A stretch of DNA of 64,000 nt from Flavobacterium cerinum (GTDB taxonomy: Bacteria > Bacteroidota > Bacteroidia > Flavobacteriales > Flavobacteriaceae): the NCBI RefSeq assembly GCF_004028155.1, contig NZ_SBII01000015.1, forward strand, positions 1 to 64,000, in the 5' to 3' direction. This document shows, piece after piece, positions 50,314 to 59,428 of the stretch (positions are counted from its first letter, which is position 1; every line of letters begins with the position of its first letter). A program made the translations under genes and the position numbers. The notes beneath the pieces are model-generated. The model had not been told where the DNA came from and made no database searches. It worked only from the letters and a program-made list of their open reading frames with translations.

Positions 50314-50808
50314 ATGGATTTAGGCTATTTAAAAATCAGAATAGATATCAAAACAGAATATGACGAGTACAAAAAGAAATACAATTATAAAAAGAAGGAA
50401 CTCAAAAAAGAAGAAGTAAAAAAACTATTTGACGATTTTAAAGAATTCTTTAAAAGAGATGGCAGCTTTAAATTCAAAGAAAATGAACACAGCATTGCTG
50501 CCGAGTATAAAGAGCACGGTATTAAACTCGATATGGATGTTTATAAAAATGTAGATAGCGAAGATTTTAATATGACAGGTACCATCGATACGTTTGAAAA
50601 TGAAGTAATTGAATTTACAGTTCAGGGTGTATGCAACAAGGATCATACATTACAGCCTGCTTTTGTAAACGAGGACGAGCGTATGGTTCATGATACCCGC
50701 TATTTTAAAGATTTTTTAGATGGAGACATCAGCTACACCTTTATTTATAGTCTTAAAGGAAGAGATGAAGAATATAATAATATGCAGGAATTAATGTTGG
50801 CACTGTAA
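50314..50808 (+). CDS. Charged protein of unknown function
   Basis: A 164-residue, highly charged soluble protein. It starts with a Lys/Glu/Tyr-rich helical stretch (EYDEYKKKYNYKKKELKKEE), continues with FDDFKEFFKRDGSFKFKENE, and a strand-rich half with GTIDTFENEVIEFTVQGVCN and FLDGDISYTFIYSLKGRDEE. No family recognised. Follows the 90-residue gene in the same unit. A 206-base AT-rich gap comes next, with a TATTTTTG promoter-like word at 50863-50870 that could serve the following gene. Confidence 0.6.
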   Translation: MDLGYLKIRIDIKTEYDEYKKKYNYKKKELKKEEVKKLFDDFKEFFKRDGSFKFKENEHSIAAEYKEHGIKLDMDVYKNVDSEDFNMTGTIDTFENEVIEFTVQGVCNKDHTLQPAFVNEDERMVHDTRYFKDFLDGDISYTFIYSLKGRDEEYNNMQELMLAL

Positions 50809-51014
50809 TTGCTTTTCTTTCTAAAATTAACTTAAAGGAGTGTTAATTTTGCCAAAAATGTTTATTTTTGCTCGCGTAAGAGAGAGTGAAAGAGCATTTG
50901 CAAATCGTTGATATGCAATAATGAAGGTGGCTGAATACAATATAATAATTTATAAAAACTAACCCTTTTTGCTATAAAACTACACTTCTTATTTTTATTT
51001 AAAGCTGAAAGGAT

Positions 51015-51257
51015 ATGAAATTATTTTCCCTTATATTATCTGTTATTGTGTTTTTTGGATCACTATACTTTTTTGTACTTAAAGTTTCTGAGGTAGACAG
51101 TCTTAATGATTTGATCTATGTCTCACTTTTAGTCACCTTAATGGCTATATGTGTAGTAGGAGTTATTATTAACTGGGAATTTTTCAGAAAAAAGAGAAAT
51201 AACAATCTGTTCCTTTTTGTAACAAATTCGTATTCGAGAAAGAAAAAGAAGAAATAA
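51015..51257 (+). CDS. Small two-helix membrane protein
   Basis: An 80-residue protein with two membrane segments (LFSLILSVIVFFGSLYFFVL and LIYVSLLVTLMAICVVGVII) and a strongly basic C-terminus (SYSRKKKKK), which should lie in the cytoplasm. No family recognised. It stands before a terminator and is convergent with the M28 peptidase gene. Such short membrane proteins are easy to miss but the hydrophobic pattern is clear. Confidence 0.6.
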   Translation: MKLFSLILSVIVFFGSLYFFVLKVSEVDSLNDLIYVSLLVTLMAICVVGVIINWEFFRKKRNNNLFLFVTNSYSRKKKKK

Positions 51258-51284
51258 AAAATCCGGCTGTCAGCCGGATTTTTT
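51255..51284. terminator. Bidirectional terminator
   Basis: AAAAAATCCGGCTG and CAGCCGGATTTTTT pair with a minimal loop. Convergent position between the 80-residue gene and the peptidase gene. Confidence 0.9.
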
Positions 51285-51300
51285 ATTTTATAGGGTATTC

Positions 51301-52323
51301 TTATTTTTTATCAACTACAGGGCGGTTTTCTCTATTAGCCAGTTCCCATGCGGTTACAAAAGCCAATTGCGCTCTTTTAGCAAGCATATCATATTCAATT
51401 TTGTCTGGTGTGTCACCTGGTTTGTGGTAATCTTCGTGTACGCCATTAAAATAGAAAATAATCGGAATTCCTTTTTTAGCAAAGTTGTAATGGTCAGATC
51501 TGTAATAAAACTGGTTAGGATCATTTTTATCATTAAAAGTATAATCCAAATCCAGTTTTGTATATTTTTTATTAGCCTCTTCGTTTATGTTATGCAGATC
51601 GGTACTTAATCTGTCAGAGCCTATTACATATACATAATTCCCTTTATCTTTATGCTGGTCATCCCTGCGTCCTATCATGTCAATATTTAGATCGGCAATA
51701 GTATTAGCTAGGGGAAATAATGGATTTTCAGAATAATAGCGGGATCCATGTAATCCGTGCTCTTCTCCTGTAACGTGAAGGAATAGTATAGAACGTTTTG
51801 GTCCGTAACCGTCTTTCTTAGCCTGCATAAATGCCTGGGCAATTTCAAGCAATGCTACAGTTCCCGAACCATCATCGTCGGCACCATTATACACTTCACC
51901 GTTTTTCATCCCTACGTGGTCGTAATGGGCAGAAATAACAAGGATCTCATCCGGTTTTTCGCTTCCTTCTATAAAAGCCCAGATATTCTCAGAATCCCCA
52001 AGTTTTGGACTAAATGATTTCGCCATGAAGGCAGAAGGTACAGGCTGATAAAAATCGGTAGCACCTTTAGGGAATGAAACCCCTATATTCTGGTATTGTT
52101 CTATTAAATACTTACCGGCTTTTTTCTGACCCGGTTCGCCTGTATTACGGCCTTCCATTTCGTCTGAAGCAACGATATATAAATGTTTCTTTAAATCGGC
52201 CTCATTTATGGTCTTCATGTATTTAGACACATCTGCCTTAGCATAATTCTTCTTTTCTGAAACTTGCGTCGAGCTGCATGAAACTACAAAGCACGATAAG
52301 GCAAGCAGGCATAATCTATTCAT
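51301..52323 (-). CDS. M28-family zinc aminopeptidase lipoprotein
   Basis: A 340-residue lipoprotein peptidase (signal MNRLCLLALSCFVVSC). The dinuclear zinc site is complete: His and Asp in VISAHYDHVG and NGADDDGSG, then Glu-Glu in HVTGEEHGLHGSRY, Asp in LNIDMIGRRD and the final His in RSDHYNFAKKGIPI. By family knowledge it removes N-terminal residues from peptides in the periplasm or at the outer membrane. It lies 35 bases after the second DUF3667 gene on the same strand and may be in one unit with them. No sign of truncation. Confidence 0.92.
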   Translation of the reverse strand: MNRLCLLALSCFVVSCSSTQVSEKKNYAKADVSKYMKTINEADLKKHLYIVASDEMEGRNTGEPGQKKAGKYLIEQYQNIGVSFPKGATDFYQPVPSAFMAKSFSPKLGDSENIWAFIEGSEKPDEILVISAHYDHVGMKNGEVYNGADDDGSGTVALLEIAQAFMQAKKDGYGPKRSILFLHVTGEEHGLHGSRYYSENPLFPLANTIADLNIDMIGRRDDQHKDKGNYVYVIGSDRLSTDLHNINEEANKKYTKLDLDYTFNDKNDPNQFYYRSDHYNFAKKGIPIIFYFNGVHEDYHKPGDTPDKIEYDMLAKRAQLAFVTAWELANRENRPVVDKK

Positions 52324-52358
52324 ATATAAATTTTAATACGTAAATATAAAGATATAAT

Positions 52359-53309
52359 TTAATGTGCGTTAAATGCAATATAGATAAAAGATATTACCAA
52401 AACAATGCTTATGCATATTGTATTAATACAAAATAATATAGCAACTTTTAAGCGGGATATGGATTTTCGTTCACCATACATTTTTCTATGTGATCGGAAA
52501 AAGTAGAAAATGGAATAGAATAAAGCAATAGCCATGTATGTCCATGCTAGAATTTCAGCAAAAGCAGTACTTGTAAATCCTAGTATATAACCTAAAAGAA
52601 TGTTTATAGCAGCTATGATCAACAAGAAAGAAAAGTAATGCAGGGTATATATACTATGATCAAAAAACATCCATCGCTTTTTTCCATGGAATAACCACAG
52701 CCAAAAAGCAAAAATTGGCATGTAAATGAATAGTACTTTAGGTAGAATGTGTATAAAGCCCTCTACAACGTTTAATAGGGTCATGTCTTTTTCTAATACA
52801 GTTATCACTGATCGTTCCCCCCAACGATTGATAATGCCTTCTTTTTGATCTTCTGGCAACGAATTTTGAATGGAATCGTACTCTTTAACAGAATGGTAAA
52901 TAACCTTTTCATTATCAAAAGTTATACCTTCCTTTTTTAAATTTATTGATTTTGATCCAAGATTAATTTCTGCTTTAATGTTTTTATTACCCTTATGTGA
53001 TAATAAAGACATTAGTAAGAAGGTTATAAAACTCACAAATATATACAGTTTTACAGGGGGTACATAATGCATCCTGTGGCCTTTCAGGTATTCTATTGTA
53101 AGTTTTCCCGGGCGGAATATAAGGTATTTAAGAGTTTTCCAAAAAGCACCGTCATAATGGGTAAGGTCTTCAGCAAAGTGTCCCGCTAAGTGTGCAAAAG
53201 ATTGTCTTGTCTCGGTATTTTTCTGGCCGCATTTAGAGCAGTATTCTACTTCTACTGTGTAACCGCAGTTTTGGCATTCGTTGTCCTTACGAAGGTTTAT
53301 GTGTCCCAT
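52359..53309 (-). CDS. DUF3667 membrane protein, copy 2
   Basis: A 316-residue membrane protein. It starts with a zinc-ribbon (CQNCGYTVEVEYCSKCGQKN, four Cys), followed by the DUF3667 signature FAEDLTHYDGAFWKTLKYLI and GHRMHYVPPVKLYIFVSFIT. Four to five membrane segments come later (LPKVLFIYMPIFAFWLWLFH, FSFLLIIAAINILLGYILGF). It is a paralogue of the gene at 53317, only 7 bases away. Function unknown in the whole family; a zinc ribbon on an integral membrane protein hints at binding of a partner. It is followed by the M28 peptidase gene. Confidence 0.88.
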   Translation of the reverse strand: MGHINLRKDNECQNCGYTVEVEYCSKCGQKNTETRQSFAHLAGHFAEDLTHYDGAFWKTLKYLIFRPGKLTIEYLKGHRMHYVPPVKLYIFVSFITFLLMSLLSHKGNKNIKAEINLGSKSINLKKEGITFDNEKVIYHSVKEYDSIQNSLPEDQKEGIINRWGERSVITVLEKDMTLLNVVEGFIHILPKVLFIYMPIFAFWLWLFHGKKRWMFFDHSIYTLHYFSFLLIIAAINILLGYILGFTSTAFAEILAWTYMAIALFYSIFYFFRSHRKMYGERKSISRLKVAILFCINTICISIVLVISFIYIAFNAH

Positions 53310-53316
53310 GTGTATT

Positions 53317-54345
53317 CTAGTGGAGGTTATATAAAGTGAAGTATGCTGCTGTTATAGATATTAATAGTATGGAGATAATATTGATGATAAACATCAGTGT
53401 GCTTTTTATAAAATTGATGATCATTGATTCGTGGTACATTTTACGATGTGCTCTGTAAAAATAATACACCTGCCAAAACAGAGAACATAAAAATAATATT
53501 GTGAAAATTATCTTTGTCGGAGTTTCGCCTATGATACTTGTAATTGGGTCTGTAAAATTAGACAGTAAAAGTATAAAGGTCATATTGATAAGCAAAAAAG
53601 CAAAATAATGCAGTGTAAATATCCCATGATCAAAAAAATACCAACGCTTTTTGCTATGAAATATCCATAACCAAAAAGCAAAAACCGGCATATAAATAAA
53701 TACTATTTTTGGAATATTATGAGAAAATGAATCTGAAAATTTTTCTCCTACCTGCTCAGGAGTATTATGGCTGTAAAGCTTTATTAATTTTTCTCCCATA
53801 ACACGTTCCATAGCGTTCAATCGTAGAGAATCCGGCTTTAGTAGTTCTATAGAGTCCATTTCCTTTTCAGATTTATAAGACATAGGATTATTAACAACAA
53901 ATTTTTCTTTATTGTTAAACGAGTTAATCAATACGTTTTCCTTTTCCCTAAGGTTAATACGAACCTCTTCTATCTTTTCAATAGTAGGATGATCTTCACT
54001 TTTTTTAGAGGTGTCTTCTTGCTCCGGGTATTCCGGCATAATTGCAAGTATAAGAAAGGTAAGGAAACTTATAAAAATATAAAGTTTAACAGGGGGTACA
54101 TAAAGCTGTCTCTTACCCATAAGATATTCTTGGGTAAGGAATGCAGGTCTAAAAAGCAGGTACTTAATGGTTTTCCAAAAAGCACCATCATAATGGGTAA
54201 GGTCTTCAAGGAAATGTCCTACCAAATGACCAAAAGACTGTCGGGTTTCGGTATTCTTTTGTCCACAATGCGGGCAATAAATTTCCTCTACAGTATGGCC
54301 GCAGTTTTGGCATTCTTTATCGTCGCGAAGATGGTCGTGTCCCAT
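53317..54345 (-). CDS. DUF3667 membrane protein, copy 1
   Basis: A 342-residue paralogue of the next gene. It has the same zinc ribbon (CQNCGHTVEEIYCPHCGQKN), the same signature (FLEDLTHYDGAFWKTIKYLL) and a longer loop of about 80 residues between the first membrane helix and the second (EHPTIEKIEEVRINLREKE-like, acidic and charged). The main differences lie in this extracytoplasmic or cytosolic loop, which suggests that the pair has diverged for different partners. The 7-base gap to copy 2 shows a tandem duplication with co-transcription. It is the first gene of the unit. Confidence 0.88.
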   Translation of the reverse strand: MGHDHLRDDKECQNCGHTVEEIYCPHCGQKNTETRQSFGHLVGHFLEDLTHYDGAFWKTIKYLLFRPAFLTQEYLMGKRQLYVPPVKLYIFISFLTFLILAIMPEYPEQEDTSKKSEDHPTIEKIEEVRINLREKENVLINSFNNKEKFVVNNPMSYKSEKEMDSIELLKPDSLRLNAMERVMGEKLIKLYSHNTPEQVGEKFSDSFSHNIPKIVFIYMPVFAFWLWIFHSKKRWYFFDHGIFTLHYFAFLLINMTFILLLSNFTDPITSIIGETPTKIIFTILFLCSLFWQVYYFYRAHRKMYHESMIINFIKSTLMFIINIISILLISITAAYFTLYNLH

Positions 54346-54478
54346 TTTTAATAGTATGGCTTTATTTAAGATGTTAAAACTATTAAAAAAATGTGTAAAA
54401 TGTAGTATTTGTTAAAACTTACTTGAAAGATAATGGTGTGTTAACAAAAAATCCTCACAGTTTTAGGGACTTACTATA

Positions 54479-55018
54479 TTATTCCTGTTTTAATCGTTCC
54501 ATATTTTCCATTGTTACATTTACCTGTACATCGGTTATCAATTCTGTACCTTCAACTGTAAGTGCAATTTCCATAAGGTAGTCGTAATAGTCCTGATTCT
54601 CTTCAATAGCAGTTTTCCGGGCAGTATTTAATTCAAGCCATTCCTGCTTTGCCATTTTTGTATTTACAAAATAGGTGCTTTTTATATTTTCATCGATCCA
54701 CTTAGAAAATGATTCCTGTTCTAGATATAATGAAGAATCAATTTTCTGATTCAGTTTTTTATTAAAGGCTTTTCTACGGATTCTTACATCTGTTGAACTC
54801 ATACTGTTGAATTCTTTAAGCGATAATTCTTTTAGCTTATTATAACGTTCAACATATTCAGGATCTGTTTTTTGGAGATTTAATTTATTCTTTCCTCTTG
54901 TAAGTTGTATGAGCTTTTCAGCTTGTATAGAATCTTTTTGTGTCATTTTAGATTCCTTATTTTGAGCATATATAGAAACAGAACCTATAAAAATAAATAG
55001 TTGTAAAAGTCTTTTCAT
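54479..55018 (-). CDS. Exported helical protein of unknown function
   Basis: A 179-residue protein with a signal peptide ending SIYAQ. The mature part is almost wholly helical and strongly charged (DSIQAEKLIQLTRGKNKLNL, YVERYNKLKELSLKEFNSMS, LYLEQESFSKWIDENIKSTY, AKQEWLELNTARKTAIEENQ). It should be periplasmic. No family known. It is 18 bases after the dienelactone hydrolase gene, so the two are probably co-expressed. Confidence 0.7.
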   Translation of the reverse strand: MKRLLQLFIFIGSVSIYAQNKESKMTQKDSIQAEKLIQLTRGKNKLNLQKTDPEYVERYNKLKELSLKEFNSMSSTDVRIRRKAFNKKLNQKIDSSLYLEQESFSKWIDENIKSTYFVNTKMAKQEWLELNTARKTAIEENQDYYDYLMEIALTVEGTELITDVQVNVTMENMERLKQE

Positions 55019-55036
55019 TTTGATTTAGTTATAAAA

Positions 55037-55807
55037 TTATTTTACGCTAAAAAGCTCATTCAAAAATAAAAGGAAATGTTTCCATGAACGTTTATCGGCT
55101 TTTTTATTGTAGGCAGCCCCTTTAGAATTATCATTTCCGGCTTCTTTTTCGGTAAAGGCATGAACAGCATTGGCATAATAGATCATCTGCCAGTCGGCAT
55201 GCCCATCTTTCATCTCTTTTTGGAAAGCTTCAATATCTTTTTGTGCTACATGAGGGTCATCTGCGCCATGCAATACAAGTACTTCAGGTTTAATAGTCCC
55301 GTTTGGTCTTGATGCATCTTTACCTAATCCTCCATGAAACGATACTACTCCTTTAACCGGCAGATCACCTCTGGCTGCTTCCAATGCACCTGTACCGCCA
55401 AAGCAATAGCCTATAATTACAATATTATTTGCATCGGCACCACTTTTTATAAGCTGCTCCAAAGCAAGAGTAATACGCTTCTGATAGGCTTTATAGTTTG
55501 TTTTATAGTAACTGGATTGTTCACTGGCTTCCTGTGGAGTAGTTGGGTATTTGCCTTCGCCATAAATATCTGCGATAAAAGCATAGTAGCCCAGTTTAGA
55601 TAATTTTTCGGCTGTTTCCTTAGAATGATTGCTTATTCCTTTCCAGGCAGGCAATATAAGGATACCAGGCTTTTTACTTAATGGTTTGGAGGGGTGAGCT
55701 GCAAAACCGTTTAAGGTCTGATTCCCGTCTTTATAAACTATAGGCTTAAGCTGAGCATTTGTTTGTAGTGCCATGAATGTGAGTAGTAGTATTAGGTTAC
55801 GTTTCAT
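55037..55807 (-). CDS. Dienelactone hydrolase-family protein, exported
   Basis: A 256-residue alpha/beta hydrolase. The signal peptide ends at LQTNAQ. The Cys-Asp/His triad of the family is there: C135 in IIGYCFGGTGAL, D184 in LHGADDPHV, H216 in YANAVHAFTE. The active-site Cys (not Ser) marks the dienelactone hydrolase type. An export signal is common in the Bacteroidota versions, and their substrate is unknown. It precedes the helical exported protein. Divergent to the DUF421 gene. Confidence 0.88.
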   Translation of the reverse strand: MKRNLILLLTFMALQTNAQLKPIVYKDGNQTLNGFAAHPSKPLSKKPGILILPAWKGISNHSKETAEKLSKLGYYAFIADIYGEGKYPTTPQEASEQSSYYKTNYKAYQKRITLALEQLIKSGADANNIVIIGYCFGGTGALEAARGDLPVKGVVSFHGGLGKDASRPNGTIKPEVLVLHGADDPHVAQKDIEAFQKEMKDGHADWQMIYYANAVHAFTEKEAGNDNSKGAAYNKKADKRSWKHFLLFLNELFSVK

Positions 55808-55938
55808 GTGATTATATTTCAGTAAATATAAAAATAAAGTTCGTAGCTATTTATGTACATTATTAAAGTTGTGCTAATAGATTAAATATCTGTTTCAAAT
55901 AGTGTTAAATTTAGATTGATAATCTATAAATAAATCCA

Positions 55939-56631
55939 ATGGAACATATATTTGAATGGAGACGCCTCTTGTTTAACGACCTGCCTTTTGAATTTCTGGT
56001 AGAGGTTATATTCCGGACTGTAATTATGTTTACGGTGGTACTGCTTACCTTAAAATTTGCTGGTAAAAGAGGTGTAAAACAATTGTCTGTTTTCGAGGTT
56101 GTAATTATTATATCACTGGGGTCTGCTGCAGGCGATCCTATGTTCTATGAAGATGTAGGCCTTATTCCTGCTATAATGGTATTTCTTATAATCCTCACAA
56201 TGTATCGGGCTGTAACCTGGCTGTTGGCCAAAAGTAAGAGGTTCGAAAGCTTTATTGAAGGAAAAACACATTGTATTATAGAAGATGGGAAATTTTCTAT
56301 TCAGAGTTTTGAGAAGGAAGACCTGGCTCAGGATGAATTTTTTGCCGAATTGCGTATCAAGTCCATTGAACACTTAGGTCAGGTAAAAAATGCTTATATG
56401 GAGACAAGTGGTGATATAAGCGTTTTTTATTATGATGAGAATGCTATAAAATATGGTCTCCCTATCCGTCCACAGCTTTTTAATCTAAAAAGTGCTACTA
56501 TTCCAAAGTCGGGTATTTACGCCTGTACTTTTTGTGCAAATACACAGCAATTGGAGCCTACAGCTGCAAAATGTTCAGTATGCGGTAAGGAAGAGTGGGT
56601 AGAAGCTATAAATATAAAACGTATTATATAA
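55939..56631 (+). CDS. DUF421/YetF-like membrane protein with C-terminal zinc ribbon
   Basis: A 230-residue protein. Three membrane helices (FRTVIMFTVVLLTLKFAGKR, LSVFEVVIIISLGSAAGDPM, IPAIMVFLIILTMYRAVTWL) precede the YetF-type cytoplasmic domain (FIEGKTHCIIEDGKFSIQSF, then LAQDEFFAELRIKSIEHLGQ). The last 35 residues hold CTFCANTQ...CSVCGKEEW, a four-Cys zinc ribbon. Members of DUF421 have unclear roles, with links to spore or envelope functions elsewhere. The zinc ribbon is a later addition seen in some Bacteroidota. Single gene with terminator. Confidence 0.88.
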   Translation: MEHIFEWRRLLFNDLPFEFLVEVIFRTVIMFTVVLLTLKFAGKRGVKQLSVFEVVIIISLGSAAGDPMFYEDVGLIPAIMVFLIILTMYRAVTWLLAKSKRFESFIEGKTHCIIEDGKFSIQSFEKEDLAQDEFFAELRIKSIEHLGQVKNAYMETSGDISVFYYDENAIKYGLPIRPQLFNLKSATIPKSGIYACTFCANTQQLEPTAAKCSVCGKEEWVEAINIKRII

Positions 56632-56663
56632 AAAAACACCACTTTTTAGGGTGGTGTTTTTTC
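56632..56663 (+). terminator. Terminator after the DUF421 gene
   Basis: ACACCACTTT and the GGTGGTGTTTTTT arm form a stem of seven base pairs with a 7-base loop and a T tail, directly after the stop codon. Confidence 0.85.
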
Positions 56664-56700
56664 CTCGAATATAGAATTAACTTAACTTAACTTCTTGTTT

Positions 56701-57828
56701 TTAGCCTCTCGAACCTCTTGACGAACCTGTATTACTACCTGAACGTGAAGGCGCCGGAGTGCTTTGTCTGGATGTTGCCGGTGCGGGAGTACTTCTCATC
56801 GCTGGAGCACTTCTAACAGGGGCACTAAGGTTGCTGTTGCCTCTTGAAGCAGCAGGTGCAGCATTAGTGTTTCTTGATGGCTGTGCTGCAGCCGGATTAG
56901 ACCTTACAGCTTCACTGCTGCTTCTTGCCGGTGTATAAGCATTCCTTACAGACTGCGAATTGTTTCTAGACGGTGTGGTAACAGAATTACCATTATTTCT
57001 ACTACTATTACTAGCACTATTGGAGCGTGAAGAAGCATTGTTAAATGAACTTCTCGTAGCATTTCCTGTGTTTTGTGTTCTTGAGCTGGCCCTGGTTTGT
57101 TCCAGTGCATACCTGTTTGTTACATTATTCCTGCTGCTAAAAGAGGCAGTAGGATTCTGTCTTTCATAGGCATTAGTTCTTCTTGTATTGTATAATGATT
57201 CTGCTCTTGAGCTTCTTCTTGTATTTGCATAAGCATATGTATTCCTTGGGTTTATATGATTATGTACATGGTTTCTATATCTGTAAACAGGGTATGGAGA
57301 CCAATAGGTATAATAGGTTGGGTAATAACCCCAATACCATGGAGAATAATAAGGGCGATAGCTGCTTGCCCAGAATACGTCATATATAATAGGTCTGCTT
57401 ACATATACCGGCTCATAGATGTAGTTTTGGCCATACATATATACATCGCCCACTACCTGTACCTGTACATTATTACCTCTGCCTTTTTCTACTTCAATAG
57501 TAGCCACATCCTGGAAAGTGTCTTCACCTAGCACAGACTGTATAATGATAAGGTGTGTATTGTTTTCTGTTGCTTCAATAACTCTTAAATAATCAACTCT
57601 GTTATCCCCGTTTAGGTCAAGATTCGATAATTGTATTTCTGGGTCATTAAGCCTTCTTTCAAAGTCTTCAAGATCTCTGGAATCTCCAAATATAGAGGCA
57701 ACTGCTTTTAGATCGAGGTTATCACTAATATCGCTATTATTTGCCCTTACAGTTGTAACATCCTGTGCAAAAACCTGACTTATAGTAAGCAGAGTAAAAA
57801 GGGCTATATGTGTTATTTTCGTTTTCAT
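56701..57828 (-). CDS. Exported low-complexity protein with calcium-loop-like segment
   Basis: A 375-residue exported protein (signal ending SQVFAQ). A folded N-terminal part contains LSNLDLNGDNRVDYLRVIEA, close to an EF-hand/dockerin-type calcium loop (D-x-N-x-D-x-x-x-D), then strands (VATIEVEKGRGNNVQVQVVG). A Tyr/Trp/Pro-rich bridge (YYSPWYWGYYPTYYTYWSPY) follows, and the last 180 residues are a disordered Ser/Asn/Arg/Thr/Pro-rich tail. I know such proteins in Flavobacteria, but not their role. The basic tail could bind nucleic acid or acidic polysaccharide in the matrix. Inference only. Confidence 0.8.
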   Translation of the reverse strand: MKTKITHIALFTLLTISQVFAQDVTTVRANNSDISDNLDLKAVASIFGDSRDLEDFERRLNDPEIQLSNLDLNGDNRVDYLRVIEATENNTHLIIIQSVLGEDTFQDVATIEVEKGRGNNVQVQVVGDVYMYGQNYIYEPVYVSRPIIYDVFWASSYRPYYSPWYWGYYPTYYTYWSPYPVYRYRNHVHNHINPRNTYAYANTRRSSRAESLYNTRRTNAYERQNPTASFSSRNNVTNRYALEQTRASSRTQNTGNATRSSFNNASSRSNSASNSSRNNGNSVTTPSRNNSQSVRNAYTPARSSSEAVRSNPAAAQPSRNTNAAPAASRGNSNLSAPVRSAPAMRSTPAPATSRQSTPAPSRSGSNTGSSRGSRG

Positions 57829-57965
57829 GATTAAAGTAATTTAGACGGTATGGTTAAATTATTTTATTGGTTGATTAGCATTATCCAATTACTGTGCCAA
57901 TATTTTTTTTTACCTTTACACTTCTTATAAAAACCTGTAAATACAGGACTTTTTTAAAATTAATA

Positions 57966-58460
57966 ATGATGGAAATAAGAAAAGCCGGCCTTGACGATTT
58001 TAAAACAATAAACGATTTAGCACTTAAAACATGGTATGATACCTATACCAGCATTCTTTCACCGGAACAGCTGGAATATATGCTTAAAGAGATGTACAGT
58101 CTGGAAGCCTTTACAGAACAAATAGCAGTAAAAGGGCATCACTTTTTACTTTTATCTGAAAATGATAAATACCTTGGCTTTGCCTCCTATGAGCTTAATT
58201 ACACATCCGGCACCACAAAACTCCACAAACTATATGTTTTACCTGAAACGCAGGGTAGGGGAGCCGGAAGGCTGTTAATAACTACAATAGAAGGTTTAGC
58301 AAAAAAGAATGGTAATAATAAGGTAAGCCTTAACGTTAACCGATATAATGATGCTGTAAAGTTTTATCTTAAAAACGGTTTCGAAAAAGCCGGAGAAGAA
58401 GATGTCAATATTGGTAATGGTTACCTTATGGAAGATTTTATTATGGAAAAAGGCCTTTAA
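57966..58460 (+). CDS. GNAT-family N-acetyltransferase
   Basis: A 164-residue acetyltransferase beginning at ATG 57966 (MMEIRKAGLDDFKTINDLAL); the longer frame from 57894 would add an unlikely hydrophobic leader. The acetyl-CoA loop is LHKLYVLPETQGRGAGRLLI (Q-G-R-G-A-G), and the conserved NRYNDAVKFYLKNGFEKAGE follows. Cytoplasmic. The substrate is unknown. It is convergent with the BrkB-family gene, with a shared terminator overlapping its stop. Confidence 0.9.
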   Translation: MMEIRKAGLDDFKTINDLALKTWYDTYTSILSPEQLEYMLKEMYSLEAFTEQIAVKGHHFLLLSENDKYLGFASYELNYTSGTTKLHKLYVLPETQGRGAGRLLITTIEGLAKKNGNNKVSLNVNRYNDAVKFYLKNGFEKAGEEDVNIGNGYLMEDFIMEKGL

Positions 58461-58471
58461 GGCCTTTTATA
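58448..58471. terminator. Bidirectional terminator at the end of the acetyltransferase gene
   Basis: AAAAAGGCCTT and AAGGCCTTTT form a near-perfect palindrome that overlaps the last codons and stop of the GNAT gene; T-rich sequence follows. It lies before the convergent BrkB gene's end. Confidence 0.75.
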
Positions 58472-58474
58472 TTT

Positions 58475-59428
58475 TTACTTTTTTTCATCAGTTGGCGGAA
58501 TAGCATTTACGTTTTTTTCGGTTTCTTTTACTTCAATGAATACGGCATATTCTGCAGGTATAATTTTTGCATTATTAGCATTTGCATAAGCTCGTGTAAA
58601 TTCTGCACCAAAGTAAAGAATGGCGGCAGTATAATACACCCATAATAAAATAATTATTATAGACCCCGCTGCTCCATAAGGCGATCCGGCTCCGGTAGTT
58701 ACTATATACAACCCAATAACATAACGGCCCAGCATAAAGAGGCATGCTGTAAAAAAAGCTCCGGCACGCACATCTTTCCAGGCAATTTTTGCATCTGGCA
58801 GTACTTTAAATATTACTCCAAACAGAACAGTAATTACAAGAAAGCTCACTGCTACATTTATACCATTAAACAGTATAATTGTAAAATCGGGAAAATAGCT
58901 TTTAAGAATGTCATTAAGGGCTACAAGGACCCCATTTACAATAAGTGTAACAATAAGCAGGAACCCAAGTCCTATAATAATAGAACCCGAAAGCAATCTG
59001 TCTTTTACAAGTTTTAGCCATCCTTTTTGAGGCTTTGCCTTAACTTTCCATATAAGGTTGATGGAATCCTGAATTTCTCCAAAAATTGAGGTTGCACCAA
59101 TAACAAGTGTTACAGAACCTATAATAACCGATAGTGTTGTTTTGCCTGAAAGTTCGAGGTTGCTGATTATCTGCTGAACCTGCATAGCAGCCTGACTGCC
59201 TATAAGTTCATTTATTTCTTCAAATATTCTTCCTTCACTGGCTTCTTTACCAAAGAAAGCACCGGCAAGTGATATAATAAGTAGTAATAGCGGAGCTAAT
59301 GAAAATATAGTATAATAGGATAGAGAGGCACTTAATTTAAGTCCCTTGTCTGCCATAAATCCATTAAAGGTATCTTTGAGTATACCCCATCCTTTTTTTA
59401 AAGACGCTTTGCTGAAATATTTTTTCAT
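58475..59428 (-). CDS. YihY/BrkB-family membrane protein
   Basis: A 317-residue integral membrane protein with six segments. The markers are LSASLSYYTIFSLAPLLLLI at the first helix, ATSIFGEIQDSINLIWKVKA, VIFKVLPDAKIAWKDVRAGA and GSPYGAAGSIIIILLWVYYT. The family was once called ribonuclease BN by mistake; it is now seen as an envelope transporter or flippase-like protein of unknown substrate. The N-terminal MKKYFSKASLKKGWGILKDT is cytoplasmic. Divergent from the NDH-2 gene over a 253-base AT-rich gap with no other gene. Confidence 0.93.
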   Translation of the reverse strand: MKKYFSKASLKKGWGILKDTFNGFMADKGLKLSASLSYYTIFSLAPLLLLIISLAGAFFGKEASEGRIFEEINELIGSQAAMQVQQIISNLELSGKTTLSVIIGSVTLVIGATSIFGEIQDSINLIWKVKAKPQKGWLKLVKDRLLSGSIIIGLGFLLIVTLIVNGVLVALNDILKSYFPDFTIILFNGINVAVSFLVITVLFGVIFKVLPDAKIAWKDVRAGAFFTACLFMLGRYVIGLYIVTTGAGSPYGAAGSIIIILLWVYYTAAILYFGAEFTRAYANANNAKIIPAEYAVFIEVKETEKNVNAIPPTDEKK

